A stretch of DNA of 64,000 nt from Alloprevotella sp. Lung230. Lineage in GTDB: Bacteria > Bacteroidota > Bacteroidia > Bacteroidales > Bacteroidaceae. The translations under genes and the position numbers were made by a program. The stretch lies in the NCBI RefSeq assembly GCF_014385435.1, contig NZ_JACSUD010000007.1, forward strand, positions 1 to 64,000. Direction: 5' to 3'. This document shows, piece by piece, positions 34,978-43,383 of this stretch (positions are counted from its first letter, which is position 1; each line of letters opens with the position of its first letter). The notes beneath the pieces are model-generated. The model was not told the origin of the DNA. It ran no database searches and saw only the letters and a list, made by a program, of their open reading frames with translations.

Positions 34978-35706
34978 TCAACCTTCCAACATGAGGCGGT
35001 AGCCCACGCCGTGGACGTTGTGGATGTGGAGGCGCGGATCGAGGGCGAGCTTGGTGCGCAGGCGGGAGATGAACACATGGAGCGAACGTGCATTGCTCAC
35101 CGTGTCGTTCCCCCACAGCGCGAGGAGGAGGGGCGTGCGCTCCACCACCCGACCCGGCGCACGGAAGAGGCGCTCGAGGATGGCCGCCTCGCGAGAGGAC
35201 AGCCCTTGCGAAGTCCCGTCGTCGGCCGCGAGGAGCTGCCCAGCCGGATGGAGGGTGAAGCGCCCCAGGGTGAGCGTGACCGAGGAGGGCACGGGTTCAG
35301 GCGGTGCAGCAGCGGCAGCGATGGGCGGCGGTTGCGCCCCCTGCCGCCGGAGGACCGCCTCGATGCGCACCAGCAGTTCGCGCATGGCAAAGGGCTTGCG
35401 CAGATAGTCGGTGGCCCCCATCTTGAAGCCGCTCACCACATCGTCCGTGTCGGTGCGTGCCGTGAGCACAATCACTGGTGTGTCGGCATCGATGCTGCGG
35501 ATGTGGCGCAGGAGGGTGAAGCCGTCCATCTGCGGCATCATCACGTCGGTCACCACGAGGTCAGGGCGCTCCTCGTGGTAGCGCTGCAAGGCCGTTCGGC
35601 CATCGGGAGCGAGCACCACCCGATAGTCGAGCATGCACAGGGTGTCGCGCAGGATGTGGGCGAGGTCTGTTTCGTCTTCGGCAATGAGGATGAGGGGAGA
35701 TTTCAT
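34978..35706 (-). CDS. OmpR-family response regulator
   Basis: 242 aa from ATG at 35706. The receiver has the acidic pair EDE near residue 10, the phosphoacceptor in LVVTDVMMPQMDGF, a Thr in VLTARTDTDD and the Lys in LRKPFAMREL. A proline/alanine-rich linker joins it to an OmpR/PhoB winged helix (LSSREAAILERLFRAPGRVVERTPLLLALWG, RSLHVFISRLRTKLALD). Third gene of a TonB-like / histidine kinase / regulator operon, 34 nt after the kinase stop. Confidence 0.93.
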   Translation of the reverse strand: MKSPLILIAEDETDLAHILRDTLCMLDYRVVLAPDGRTALQRYHEERPDLVVTDVMMPQMDGFTLLRHIRSIDADTPVIVLTARTDTDDVVSGFKMGATDYLRKPFAMRELLVRIEAVLRRQGAQPPPIAAAAAPPEPVPSSVTLTLGRFTLHPAGQLLAADDGTSQGLSSREAAILERLFRAPGRVVERTPLLLALWGNDTVSNARSLHVFISRLRTKLALDPRLHIHNVHGVGYRLMLEG

Positions 35707-35740
35707 AAGCAAAGGAGGAGGAGATAAAAGGTGAACCGGT

Positions 35741-37117
35741 CTAAGCATCGGGCAACCAGAAGCGCACCGTTGTGCCCGAGGCGGTGGGGACGATGCCGAT
35801 GCGACCGCCGTGGAGTTCGACGAGCGAACGGACATAGAAGAGCCCCAGACCATAGCCGCGCACCTCGTGCCGATCGCCTTGCGGCACGCGGAAGAACTTC
35901 CGGAACACCCGCTCACGATAGCGGGCTGGAATGCCGATGCCACGGTCCGTCACCGAAAAGACGATGCGCCGACGGGCCTTGTCGCGCTCCACAAGGAGGT
36001 CGACCTCCGCCTGCTCGGGCGAATACTTCACGGCATTGTCGATGAGGTTGCTCAGCACGTGGGTGAGGTGGTCGGCATCGGCGCGGACGGTGAGGCCCTC
36101 GGGGACGACCTGCACAAAGATGCTCACCGGCTTCGTGGCTTTGAGCTCGTGTTCGTCCTGCAAGCGGTGGAGGAGCGGGAGGAGGTCGACGACGGTGAGG
36201 TGAAGCCCGGTCGGAGCAAAGGCGGGCCTACTGACGGCAAGCAACTGCTCCACCATGGCGGCAAGGCGCTGCAACTGCCGGCGCGAGGTGGCGAGCAGGT
36301 GGCGCCGCCGCACGGGGTCGAGGTCGCCGCCGAAGTCGGCCAAGGCTTCGTGGGCCGCGAGCGCCACGGCGATGGGCGTTTTGAGTTCGTGGGTGATGTT
36401 ATGGGTGAAGTCGCGGGCCGTGGCTTCGAGTTGGCGGCGCAACATCAGCAGGCGGATGAGCCAAATCCCCGCACCCAACAGCAGCACGAAAAGCAGCCAG
36501 ACAGGCCACATCTCCTGCAACACCAACGGCACCACGCTTTCCCGCCGCAGCACATAGGCACGAAGGTGGTCGTTGTCAAGGTAGAGGGTGTCGGCCGCTG
36601 CCAAGCGCGGATGGGCCGATAAGAGCCACCAGCGGCGGTAGGTGTGGTGGGCGACAAAGAGGGTGCGCCCTTCGTAAAGATGCTCCCAGCGCAACTCGTA
36701 AGCAATGGGCAGATGGTCGGCCACGAAGGCCGCATGCAGGAGGCTGTCGGTCGTTCGGGGTTGTAATGGCAGCCACCCATCAAGGCTTTCGTGCTGGCTG
36801 CGCTGCATCTCAAGCGCCACTTCCCGCGTAGGATTGAGGTTGTGCGCTGTCGCTCCGAAGAGGGTGTGGTCGGTGGGAAAGTGAAAAAGCAGATTGTCCA
36901 CTTCGTGCTGACGATGGGTGCGCAATACAATCTCCTGCAAATCAACCTCCACAAAACGATCGGCAATGCGTTGCTCCTTCTCCCCCACCCTTTGAACAAA
37001 ACTCACCACCATCCACCAACCCAAAAAGCCCGGCACCATCAAGATGCCGAGCGAAAAGACGAAGAGGAGTTGTCGCGAGGAAAGCCGCATCGCACAAATC
37101 GTTTGGAGAAAATTCAT
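35741..37117 (-). CDS. Membrane sensor histidine kinase
   Basis: 458 aa from ATG at 37117, which overlaps the TonB-like stop as ATGA, implying translational coupling. An N-terminal transmembrane helix (LLFVFSLGILMVPGFLGWW) and a second one near residue 210 (PVWLLFVLLLGAGIWLI) enclose a periplasmic sensor of about 170 aa. The H-box is HNITHELKTPIA; the N-box LSNLIDNAVKY; G1 VTDRGIGIP; G2 GYGLGLFYVRSL. It pairs with the downstream response regulator. The signal is unknown. Confidence 0.93.
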   Translation of the reverse strand: MNFLQTICAMRLSSRQLLFVFSLGILMVPGFLGWWMVVSFVQRVGEKEQRIADRFVEVDLQEIVLRTHRQHEVDNLLFHFPTDHTLFGATAHNLNPTREVALEMQRSQHESLDGWLPLQPRTTDSLLHAAFVADHLPIAYELRWEHLYEGRTLFVAHHTYRRWWLLSAHPRLAAADTLYLDNDHLRAYVLRRESVVPLVLQEMWPVWLLFVLLLGAGIWLIRLLMLRRQLEATARDFTHNITHELKTPIAVALAAHEALADFGGDLDPVRRRHLLATSRRQLQRLAAMVEQLLAVSRPAFAPTGLHLTVVDLLPLLHRLQDEHELKATKPVSIFVQVVPEGLTVRADADHLTHVLSNLIDNAVKYSPEQAEVDLLVERDKARRRIVFSVTDRGIGIPARYRERVFRKFFRVPQGDRHEVRGYGLGLFYVRSLVELHGGRIGIVPTASGTTVRFWLPDA

Positions 37118-37569
37118 CTCAAAACAAAGCGCACCGGTACGACAAAGACAGCGTCCACCTTTTTGCCTTTTGTCGTGGCCGGTGTCCACTTGCCGGGAAG
37201 TGCCATAACCGCACGCACGGCCTCGGCATCAAGCAGAGCATTGCCCGCGGTCTTCTGGATATGAACCCCGGAAATGCGCCCTCGCTTCGTGACGGTGAAC
37301 TTCACGATGGCCAGGCCTTCAATGCCTTCGGCGAAACACTCCGTCGGGTAGCGTGCCGCAAGGTCTTTCATCAGTTGCACGTTGCCACCTTGGTAGACGG
37401 GCTGCGTGTCGACGGTGAACTTCTTTTGCTTTTGCTGCGGTGGCAGTCCTTCGTCGGAGGTGGTGTCGACGATGGTGATGCGCTCGCCGGCAAAGTCCAT
37501 GCAGGAGGCAAAGGCCGCCGATGTGCAAGCGGCCGAGAGGGTGATGAGACAGAAGAATAAGCGTTTCAT
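37114..37569 (-). CDS. TonB C-terminal-domain exported protein
   Basis: 151 aa from ATG at 37569. A signal peptide/hydrophobic N-terminus (LFFCLITLSAACTSAAF) precedes a TonB_C-like domain: YPTECFAEGIEGLAIVKFTVTKRGRISGV, then AEAVRAVMALPGKWTPATTKGKKVDAVFVVPVRF. It lacks the long proline spacer of a classical TonB, so it may act as a periplasmic energy-transducing or sensory partner for the coupled histidine kinase (inference from the ATGA overlap). Confidence 0.85.
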   Translation of the reverse strand: MKRLFFCLITLSAACTSAAFASCMDFAGERITIVDTTSDEGLPPQQKQKKFTVDTQPVYQGGNVQLMKDLAARYPTECFAEGIEGLAIVKFTVTKRGRISGVHIQKTAGNALLDAEAVRAVMALPGKWTPATTKGKKVDAVFVVPVRFVLR

Positions 37570-37804
37570 GACGTAAAGGTGTTGAGGGTGGAACATAATA
37601 CTTAACACTTCGCGAAGGGTTGGGCGTCGTCATCGGCCGCCTCGAGGTCGGGATGACTGACACTGCGAAATTACAGTTTTCGCCCAAGCGCTCCAAATGC
37701 CTGCCCCGAAAAAGTGCCTTTCGCCCTGAAAAAGATAAGTTTACCGCAAGCCTTCTTAAGCATTGATAAGCCTTTCGGCCGTCCGGCTCGCGCCCTTTGT
37801 GGGA

Positions 37805-37910
37805 GTTTCAGACATCGAAACACTGAGTTTCAGACGTTGAAACACCAAGTTTCAGACGTTGAAACACCGAGTTTCAGGCGTCGGAACTGAGAGTTTCAGA
37901 CGTCTGAAAC
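37805..37910. repeat. Array C: five 22-nt dyad units
   Basis: GTTTCA recurs at 37805, 37827, 37849, 37871 and 37893, an exact 22-nt period. The unit core is a dyad GTTTCAGACGTTGAAAC followed by a 5-nt linker (ACTGA, ACCAA, ACCGA, then TGAGA). Unit 5, GTTTCAGACGTCTGAAAC, is a perfect 18-nt palindrome. The array lies between the divergent TonB-like and PfkB genes; the rest of 37570-38086 contains only the PfkB promoter and nothing else I can identify. Confidence 0.93.
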
Positions 37911-38034
37911 TAGAGCAACAGACGACCTGCCGTCACGGAGGAGAGGGAGCGAGAGGGGGAAAGCGGGAGAAGAAAATGCCGAGGTCGGAGGTAAAATAAT
38001 CAAGTTTATATGCTTGCATCTGCTTTTTAATCCT

Positions 38035-38042
38035 TATATTTG
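38035..38042 (+). promoter_or_regulatory. -7 element of the PfkB-family kinase gene
   Basis: TATATTTG matches TAnnTTTG, 44 nt before the ATG at 38087. Array C ends about 125 nt upstream. Confidence 0.65.
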
Positions 38043-38086
38043 CCCGCAAAAACACACGGATTACCCAACGAAACACGCTGACAACT

Positions 38087-39034
38087 ATGCAAACCTTTCG
38101 CAACATCTATGGCATCGGCGAAGCTGTCTACGACATCATCTTCAAAGACGACATGCCGCAAAGCGCCGTCCCGGGAGGCTCGACGCTCAATTCGTTCATC
38201 ACCCTCGGCCGCTGCGGCCTCCACCCCTCGCTCATCACCGAGACGGGCGATGACCTCGTGGCGGGGCTCATCCGCCGCTACATGGAGCACAACGGCGTGC
38301 GCACGGACTTTGTGCAGACCCATCCCGGCACGAAGAGCCACCTTTCGCTCGCCTTCCTCAACGAGCAGAACGATGCGCAATATGAGTACTACCGCGACCA
38401 CGAGAACGCAGCCATCACGGCTCGACTGCCCGTGATGACGGCCGACGATGTGGTGATGTTCGGCTCCTACTTCTCCATCAATCCCGAAATCCGCCCCCAC
38501 ACGCTGCGATTTCTCGAAACGGCCCGGCAGGCCGACGCCACGATTTATTACGACCTCAACTTCCGCAAGAACTATCGGCACCGAGTGGGCGAACTCCTGC
38601 CCTCGATTGAGGAGAACATGCACTTTGCCACCGTGGTGCGCGGTTCGCTCGAGGACTTCGGCTACTTGTTTGACCTGACCGACCCGGACGAAATCTATGA
38701 GCGCCACATCCGCCCGCACTGCCCGCACTTCATCTGCACCGACGGCGGGCGCGAGGTGGTGGTGTTCGACGGGCGCGGCGGCCGCCTGCGCTTCGATGTG
38801 CCGGAGGTGACGACGTTGAGCACCATCGGGGCGGGCGACAACTTCAACGCGGGTTTTGTCTACGAAACCATCCTGCTGGGCCTGCGGCGTGCCGACTTCG
38901 AGGGGCTTTCACCCGAGCTGTGGACGGCGCTCATCATGCGCGGCCAGGAGTTTTCGCTCCATGTGGTGCAAAGCTATCAGAACTATGTGGACACGGCTTT
39001 CGGCAGTACGCACCGCCTGCCGCAGAGCTATTGA
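38087..39034 (+). CDS. PfkB-family carbohydrate kinase
   Basis: 315 aa. Ribokinase fold: VPGGSTLNSFITLGRCGL at the N-terminus, TETGDDLVAGLIRRYMEHNGV, and the C-terminal signature STIGAGDNFNAGFVYETI with the catalytic Asp in GAGDNF. Most likely phosphorylates fructose or a related sugar; substrate choice is uncertain. Monocistronic. Confidence 0.9.
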   Translation: MQTFRNIYGIGEAVYDIIFKDDMPQSAVPGGSTLNSFITLGRCGLHPSLITETGDDLVAGLIRRYMEHNGVRTDFVQTHPGTKSHLSLAFLNEQNDAQYEYYRDHENAAITARLPVMTADDVVMFGSYFSINPEIRPHTLRFLETARQADATIYYDLNFRKNYRHRVGELLPSIEENMHFATVVRGSLEDFGYLFDLTDPDEIYERHIRPHCPHFICTDGGREVVVFDGRGGRLRFDVPEVTTLSTIGAGDNFNAGFVYETILLGLRRADFEGLSPELWTALIMRGQEFSLHVVQSYQNYVDTAFGSTHRLPQSY

Positions 39035-39160
39035 GGAGTTTTGCCTTATGAGACACGAGTTTTTCTCTCTCCGCCGCCTGCGCGCGCTGTCCGGTGAAGT
39101 CCTCTGTCCTTGATTTGCTCACAAAGAGCGGGAGCGAAAGCAAGAAAAGCCTCGTTTTGC

Positions 39161-39191
39161 TTTGCCTTTCGCCCAACAAATGGTAATTTTG
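39161..39191 (+). promoter_or_regulatory. Promoter of the Dpm1-like glycosyltransferase gene
   Basis: TTTG at 39161-39164 and TAATTTTG at 39184-39191 with a 19-nt spacer. The ATG at 39218 follows after 26 nt. Confidence 0.8.
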
Positions 39192-39217
39192 CAGCGTTTA
39201 GAAACACCCTATATCTT

Positions 39218-39970
39218 ATGGAAAGAAACGACAGTCTGGTCATCATCCCCACCTACAACGAAAAGGAAAATGTCGAAGCCATCGTCCGCACCGTGACTTC
39301 GCTTGAAGAGCACACCTTCGATGTGCTCATCATCGACGACGGTAGTCCCGACGGCACCGCCGACATTGTCAAAGCGCTGATGGCCGGCGAACTGGCCGAG
39401 CGCCTGCACCTCGTGGAGCGCAGCGGCAAGCAGGGCCTGGGCACGGCCTACATCTGCGGCTTCAAGTGGGCGCTGGAGCACGGCTACGACTACATCTTTG
39501 AGATGGACGCCGACTTCAGTCACGACCCCAAGGACCTGCCCCGCCTTTACAAGGCCTGCGCCGAAGAGGGCTACGATGTGGCCATCGGCAGCCGCTACGT
39601 GTCGGGGGTCAACGTGGTCAACTGGCCCATGGGCCGCGTGCTGATGAGCTATTTTGCTTCGAAATATGTGCGCTGCGTCACGGGCCTGCCCATCTGCGAC
39701 ACCACCGCGGGCTTCAAGTGCTACCGCCGCCGCGTGCTGGAGACCATCGACCTCGATGCCATCCGCTTCAAAGGCTACGCTTTCCAGATAGAACTCAAAT
39801 TTACCGCCCACCGCTTAGGCTTCAAGATTAAGGAAGTACCGGTCGTCTTCGTCAATCGCCGCCTCGGCACGAGCAAGATGAGCGGTGGCATCTTTGGCGA
39901 AGCGCTCTTCGGCGTGATGCGCCTGCGCTGGGCCGCACTGACGGGACAAATCCGTCCACGCAAAGTCTAA
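39218..39970 (+). CDS. Polyprenol monophosphomannose synthase-like glycosyltransferase (GT2)
   Basis: 250 aa. GT-A fold: LVIIPTYNEKENVEAIV, LIIDDGSPDGTADIV, the DxD in FEMDADFSHDPKDL, and the Dpm1-type GFKCYRRRVLETID and RFKGYAFQIELKFTAHRLG. No C-terminal membrane anchor, so it would act at the inner face of the membrane, moving mannose from GDP-mannose to a polyprenyl phosphate. The donor is supplied by manC at 29804. First of a four-gene run with dihydroorotase, the B12-activation protein and the acyltransferase. Confidence 0.9.
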   Translation: MERNDSLVIIPTYNEKENVEAIVRTVTSLEEHTFDVLIIDDGSPDGTADIVKALMAGELAERLHLVERSGKQGLGTAYICGFKWALEHGYDYIFEMDADFSHDPKDLPRLYKACAEEGYDVAIGSRYVSGVNVVNWPMGRVLMSYFASKYVRCVTGLPICDTTAGFKCYRRRVLETIDLDAIRFKGYAFQIELKFTAHRLGFKIKEVPVVFVNRRLGTSKMSGGIFGEALFGVMRLRWAALTGQIRPRKV

Positions 39971-40048
39971 ACATTTGCTTCTCGCGATGCGACAGTGGTT
40001 TCCTCTCACCGTGGCATCGCCTTCATTTTGTTTCAAATTCTTCCTGCC

Positions 40049-41407
40049 ATGTCTTGCAGAATTCAGATTAAGAACGCCACGATTGTCAATGAAGGGCGCT
40101 CCTTTGTGGGGAGCGTGCTCATCGACCACGACCGCATAGACGAAATCCTCACCAGCCCCGATGCCGTGCCCGAACTCCCCGCCGACGAGGTGGTCGATGC
40201 CACGGGGTGCTACCTCCTGCCGGGGGTGATTGACGAGCACGTGCACTTCCGCGACCCGGGTCTCACGCACAAGGCCGACTTCTCGACCGAAAGCTTGGCC
40301 GCTGCCGCAGGCGGTGTGACCACGATTCTCGACATGCCCAACACGCTGCCACCGAGCGTAACGCGCGAAGCGGTCGTGGAGAAGCTCAGCATCGCCGCAG
40401 AGTCTTGCCACGTCAACTTCGGGTGCTTCATCGGTGCCACGCGCACCAACATCGACCAACTGCGCAACATCATGCCCAACCTCGTGGCCGGCATCAAGCT
40501 CTTCATGGGCAGCAGCACGGGCGAAATGGAGGTGGAAGGCGACGATGCGCTCACCGCCATCTTCGAGCAAAGCCGCCTGCCCATCGTGGTGCATTGCGAG
40601 GACAACGCCACCATCGCGGCCAACATGAAAGCGCACAAAGCGCAATATGGCGACGACCCGGACATCGCCCACCACCCTGCCATCCGAAGCGAAGAAGCGT
40701 GCTATCGCAGCACCGCCAAAGCCATCGAACTGGCGCGGCTCACGGGTGCCCGCCTCCACGTGGCGCACATCACCACGGCTCGCGAACTCGAACTCTTCGA
40801 TCCGGCCGACAGCCGCATCACCGCCGAAGCCTGCCTGCCCCACCTCATCTTCTCCGACACGGACTATAGGCGATTGGGCAGCCGCATCAAGTGCAACCCT
40901 GCCATCAAGACGGAGGCCGACCGTGCCGGACTACGTGCCGCCCTCACCGATGGGCGCATCCGTTGCATCGGCACCGACCACGCGCCCCATCTCCTCCGCG
41001 AGAAAACCGGTGGTGCGGCCCGCGCCACGAGCGGGATGCCCTTTGTGCAGTTTTCCCTCGTCTCGATGCTCGACCTGGTCGATGAGGGGGTGTTGCCCAT
41101 CGAGCGCCTGGTCGAACTCATGTGCCACAACCCGGCGCGCGTCTTCGGCATCGAAAACCGCGGTTTCCTGCGTGAAGGCTACATGGCCGACCTCGTCCTG
41201 CTCCGCCCCCATTCGCCGTGGACGCTCACGCCCAACCGCATTTTCTCCAAGTGCAACTGGAGCCCGATGGAGGGGCACACGTTCCACTGGCGCATCGAAC
41301 GCACCTATGTCAACGGCTACCTACTCTACAACAACGGACAAATCACCAACGATGGGCACCACGGCCGAATGATTACCTACATGCCGCGCCGCGCCCCTCG
41401 CCGATAA
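40049..41407 (+). CDS. pyrC: Dihydroorotase
   Basis: 452 aa from ATG at 40049 (MSCRIQIKNATIVNEGRSF). Amidohydrolase barrel with the HVHFRDPGLTHKADF zinc motif, the carboxylated-Lys segment GIKLFMGSSTGEM, His ligands in VHCEDNATI and LHVAHITTARE, and GTDHAPHLL near the end. This is the class I, longer type (~450 aa). It cyclises carbamoyl aspartate in pyrimidine synthesis. The next gene begins 13 nt after its stop. Confidence 0.94.
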   Translation: MSCRIQIKNATIVNEGRSFVGSVLIDHDRIDEILTSPDAVPELPADEVVDATGCYLLPGVIDEHVHFRDPGLTHKADFSTESLAAAAGGVTTILDMPNTLPPSVTREAVVEKLSIAAESCHVNFGCFIGATRTNIDQLRNIMPNLVAGIKLFMGSSTGEMEVEGDDALTAIFEQSRLPIVVHCEDNATIAANMKAHKAQYGDDPDIAHHPAIRSEEACYRSTAKAIELARLTGARLHVAHITTARELELFDPADSRITAEACLPHLIFSDTDYRRLGSRIKCNPAIKTEADRAGLRAALTDGRIRCIGTDHAPHLLREKTGGAARATSGMPFVQFSLVSMLDLVDEGVLPIERLVELMCHNPARVFGIENRGFLREGYMADLVLLRPHSPWTLTPNRIFSKCNWSPMEGHTFHWRIERTYVNGYLLYNNGQITNDGHHGRMITYMPRRAPRR

Positions 41408-41420
41408 TCCTCGCCAACTT

Positions 41421-42338
41421 ATGCTCGTTCACTACGCGCTCCACCAACTCACCGACTACGTCAACTGGACCTTCTTCCTCTTTGCTTGGAACATCAAGCC
41501 CAAGTTTGCCACCGTGGCCGATGTCCTCGCCACCCACGACTGTCCGGCCTGTCGCGAAGGCTGGATAAGTGGATTTCCGGAAGAGGAACAAGCTGAAGCC
41601 CGCGAAACCCTCCGCCTCTACCTCGATGCGCAAGACCGCCTGCGCCGCCTCGACGAGGCCGGCATCAAAGTGCACGCCCTCTTCCGGCGCTTCCCAGCCT
41701 ACAGCGAGGGCGACAACATCATCGTAACCCATCCCGACGGCAGCACCCTCACCCTCCCCTTCCTCCGCCAGCAGCACCAACAGACCGACCGCCCCAACCT
41801 CTGCCTCTCCGACTTCATCGCGCCAAAGGGCTATGTCGATGCCGACCATGTGGCCGATTGCCTCGGTGCTTTTGCCGTATCGGTCGACACCGTCCCCGAG
41901 CTCGACAATCCGGACGACCCCTACGAACGGATGCTCATCCAGGTCCTGCTCGACCGCATGGCCGAAGCCGCCACCGAGCGCTTCCACCAAGACATCCGCA
42001 CCACCCACTGGGGCTATGCACCGCACGAAGCTCTCACCCAGGCCGACCTGCTGGCCGAACGCTACCAAGGCATCCGCCCCGCCGTGGGCTATCCCTCCAT
42101 CCCCGACCAGAGTTTCAACTTCCTGCTCCGCGACCTCATCCCCCTCGACAGCGTGGGCATCTCCCTCACCGAAAATGGGATGATGCGCCCCCACGCCTCG
42201 GTGAGCGGACTGATGTTTGCCCACCCCGCTTCCCACTATTTCGCCATCGGACAGGTCAGCGACGAACAACTCTCCGACTACGCCCGACGCCGTGGCACCA
42301 CTCTCGAACAAATGCGCAAATTCGTACCCAAGAAATGA
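41421..42338 (+). CDS. Stand-alone methionine synthase activation-domain protein
   Basis: 305 aa. The second half carries the AdoMet-binding activation domain of cobalamin-dependent methionine synthase: GIRPAVGYPSIPDQSF (MetH R-P-A-x-G-Y-P-x-x-P-D) and LTENGMMRPHASVSGLMFAHP with SHYFAIG. In E. coli this domain is the C-terminus of MetH; here it is a separate polypeptide with no methyltransferase or B12-binding modules. It would reductively remethylate cob(II)alamin on a partner encoded elsewhere, or serve another corrinoid protein (inference). Its stop overlaps the acyltransferase start as ATGA. Confidence 0.88.
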   Translation: MLVHYALHQLTDYVNWTFFLFAWNIKPKFATVADVLATHDCPACREGWISGFPEEEQAEARETLRLYLDAQDRLRRLDEAGIKVHALFRRFPAYSEGDNIIVTHPDGSTLTLPFLRQQHQQTDRPNLCLSDFIAPKGYVDADHVADCLGAFAVSVDTVPELDNPDDPYERMLIQVLLDRMAEAATERFHQDIRTTHWGYAPHEALTQADLLAERYQGIRPAVGYPSIPDQSFNFLLRDLIPLDSVGISLTENGMMRPHASVSGLMFAHPASHYFAIGQVSDEQLSDYARRRGTTLEQMRKFVPKK

Positions 42339-43102
42339 ACCCTCTCACCCTCCTCTACCGCCTCTATCAGCTCGTCTTCATCGCCCCCTTCCTCCTGCTC
42401 ACCACCTTCCTCACCGCCTTCTTCACCGCCTTCGGGTGCATGCTCGGCCTCTCGCGGTGGTTTGCCTTCACGCCCAGCAAATTGTGGGGATGGACGCTCA
42501 TCCGCGCCCTTTTCATCCCCGTCACGGTCGAAGGTCGCCACCACCTGCAGCCCGGCCAGAGCTACGTCTTCGTGGCCAACCACCAAGGCGCGTTCGACAT
42601 CTTCTTCCTCTCCGGCTTCCTCGGCCGCGAGTTCAAATGGATGATGAAGCAATCGCTCCGCCGCATCCCCCTCGTGGGCTATGCCAGCGAAAAGGCCGGC
42701 TTCATTTTCGTCGACAAATCTACCCGCCAAGGCATCATCAACACCATGCGCACCGCCAAGGCCCGCTTGCAAGGCGGCACCTCTCTCGCCGTCTTCCCCG
42801 AGGGCGCCCGCAGTTTCACGGGCCACATGGGCGACTTCCGCCGCGGTGCCTTCCAGCTCGCCGACACCCTCCAACTGCCCGTCGTGCCCATCACTCTCGA
42901 CGGCTGTTTCGACCTCCTGCCCCGCATGCGCGGCTTCGGTTTCGTCACGTGGCACCCCCTCCGCATGGTCATCCACGCTCCCATCGCCCCCATCGGCAAA
43001 GGCGCGGACAACCAAAAGCACCTGCTCGACGAGAGCTACCGCATCATCATGGCCGCCCTCCCCGAGCGACACCAAGGCTACGTGAAGAACGCCGACCAGT
43101 AG
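42335..43102 (+). CDS. 1-acyl-sn-glycerol-3-phosphate acyltransferase (PlsC-like)
   Basis: 255 aa from the ATG of the ATGA overlap at 42335. One or two N-terminal membrane helices (FIAPFLLLTTFLTAFFTAFG), then the acyltransferase motifs NHQGAFDIFFLSG (the usual H-x4-D is conserved as NHQGAFD), AGFIFVDKSTRQG and VFPEGARSFTGHMGDFRRGAF. It converts lysophosphatidic acid to phosphatidic acid, or acylates a related lipid, at the inner membrane. Confidence 0.9.
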   Translation: MNPLTLLYRLYQLVFIAPFLLLTTFLTAFFTAFGCMLGLSRWFAFTPSKLWGWTLIRALFIPVTVEGRHHLQPGQSYVFVANHQGAFDIFFLSGFLGREFKWMMKQSLRRIPLVGYASEKAGFIFVDKSTRQGIINTMRTAKARLQGGTSLAVFPEGARSFTGHMGDFRRGAFQLADTLQLPVVPITLDGCFDLLPRMRGFGFVTWHPLRMVIHAPIAPIGKGADNQKHLLDESYRIIMAALPERHQGYVKNADQ

Positions 43103-43201
43103 CACGCCGCCGGCCCATCTCCCCCAAGGCATGATGAACCCTCAGACCTCTTTTGGGTCTGTCGCTCAGAAATTTGCCCTCCCGACCGCCCTCCACCAAG
43201 A

Positions 43202-43311
43202 TGACGTCTCAATCGAAGAAATATGACGTCTCAATCGGACAAAGATAACGTCATATTCTTCCAAGGGTGATATCACATTCCACAAAATATAATATCACAT
43301 TTTTCTCACCG
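43202..43311. repeat. Array D: five 22-nt units
   Basis: Units begin TGACGTC at 43202 and 43224, TAACGTC at 43246, TGATATC at 43268 and TAATATC at 43290: exact 22-nt spacing with gradual divergence from the first to the last. The starts are short palindromes (GACGTC, TGATATCA). It is the AT-richest of the arrays and lies 70 nt before the comEC start. The rest of 43103-43383 has no gene I can support. Confidence 0.88.
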
Positions 43312-43383
43312 GGCCGAACGACACCTTATATATAGTGTTTCCACCGCCGACACATCTGCCTAACCACCTCCCCTGCTCACATC

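Noticed and set aside
37805-37910. CRISPR array
   Set aside because: The repeats are contiguous 22-nt units with 4-5 nt linkers, no spacers of 25-40 nt, and no cas genes in the window. The same applies to the other four arrays.
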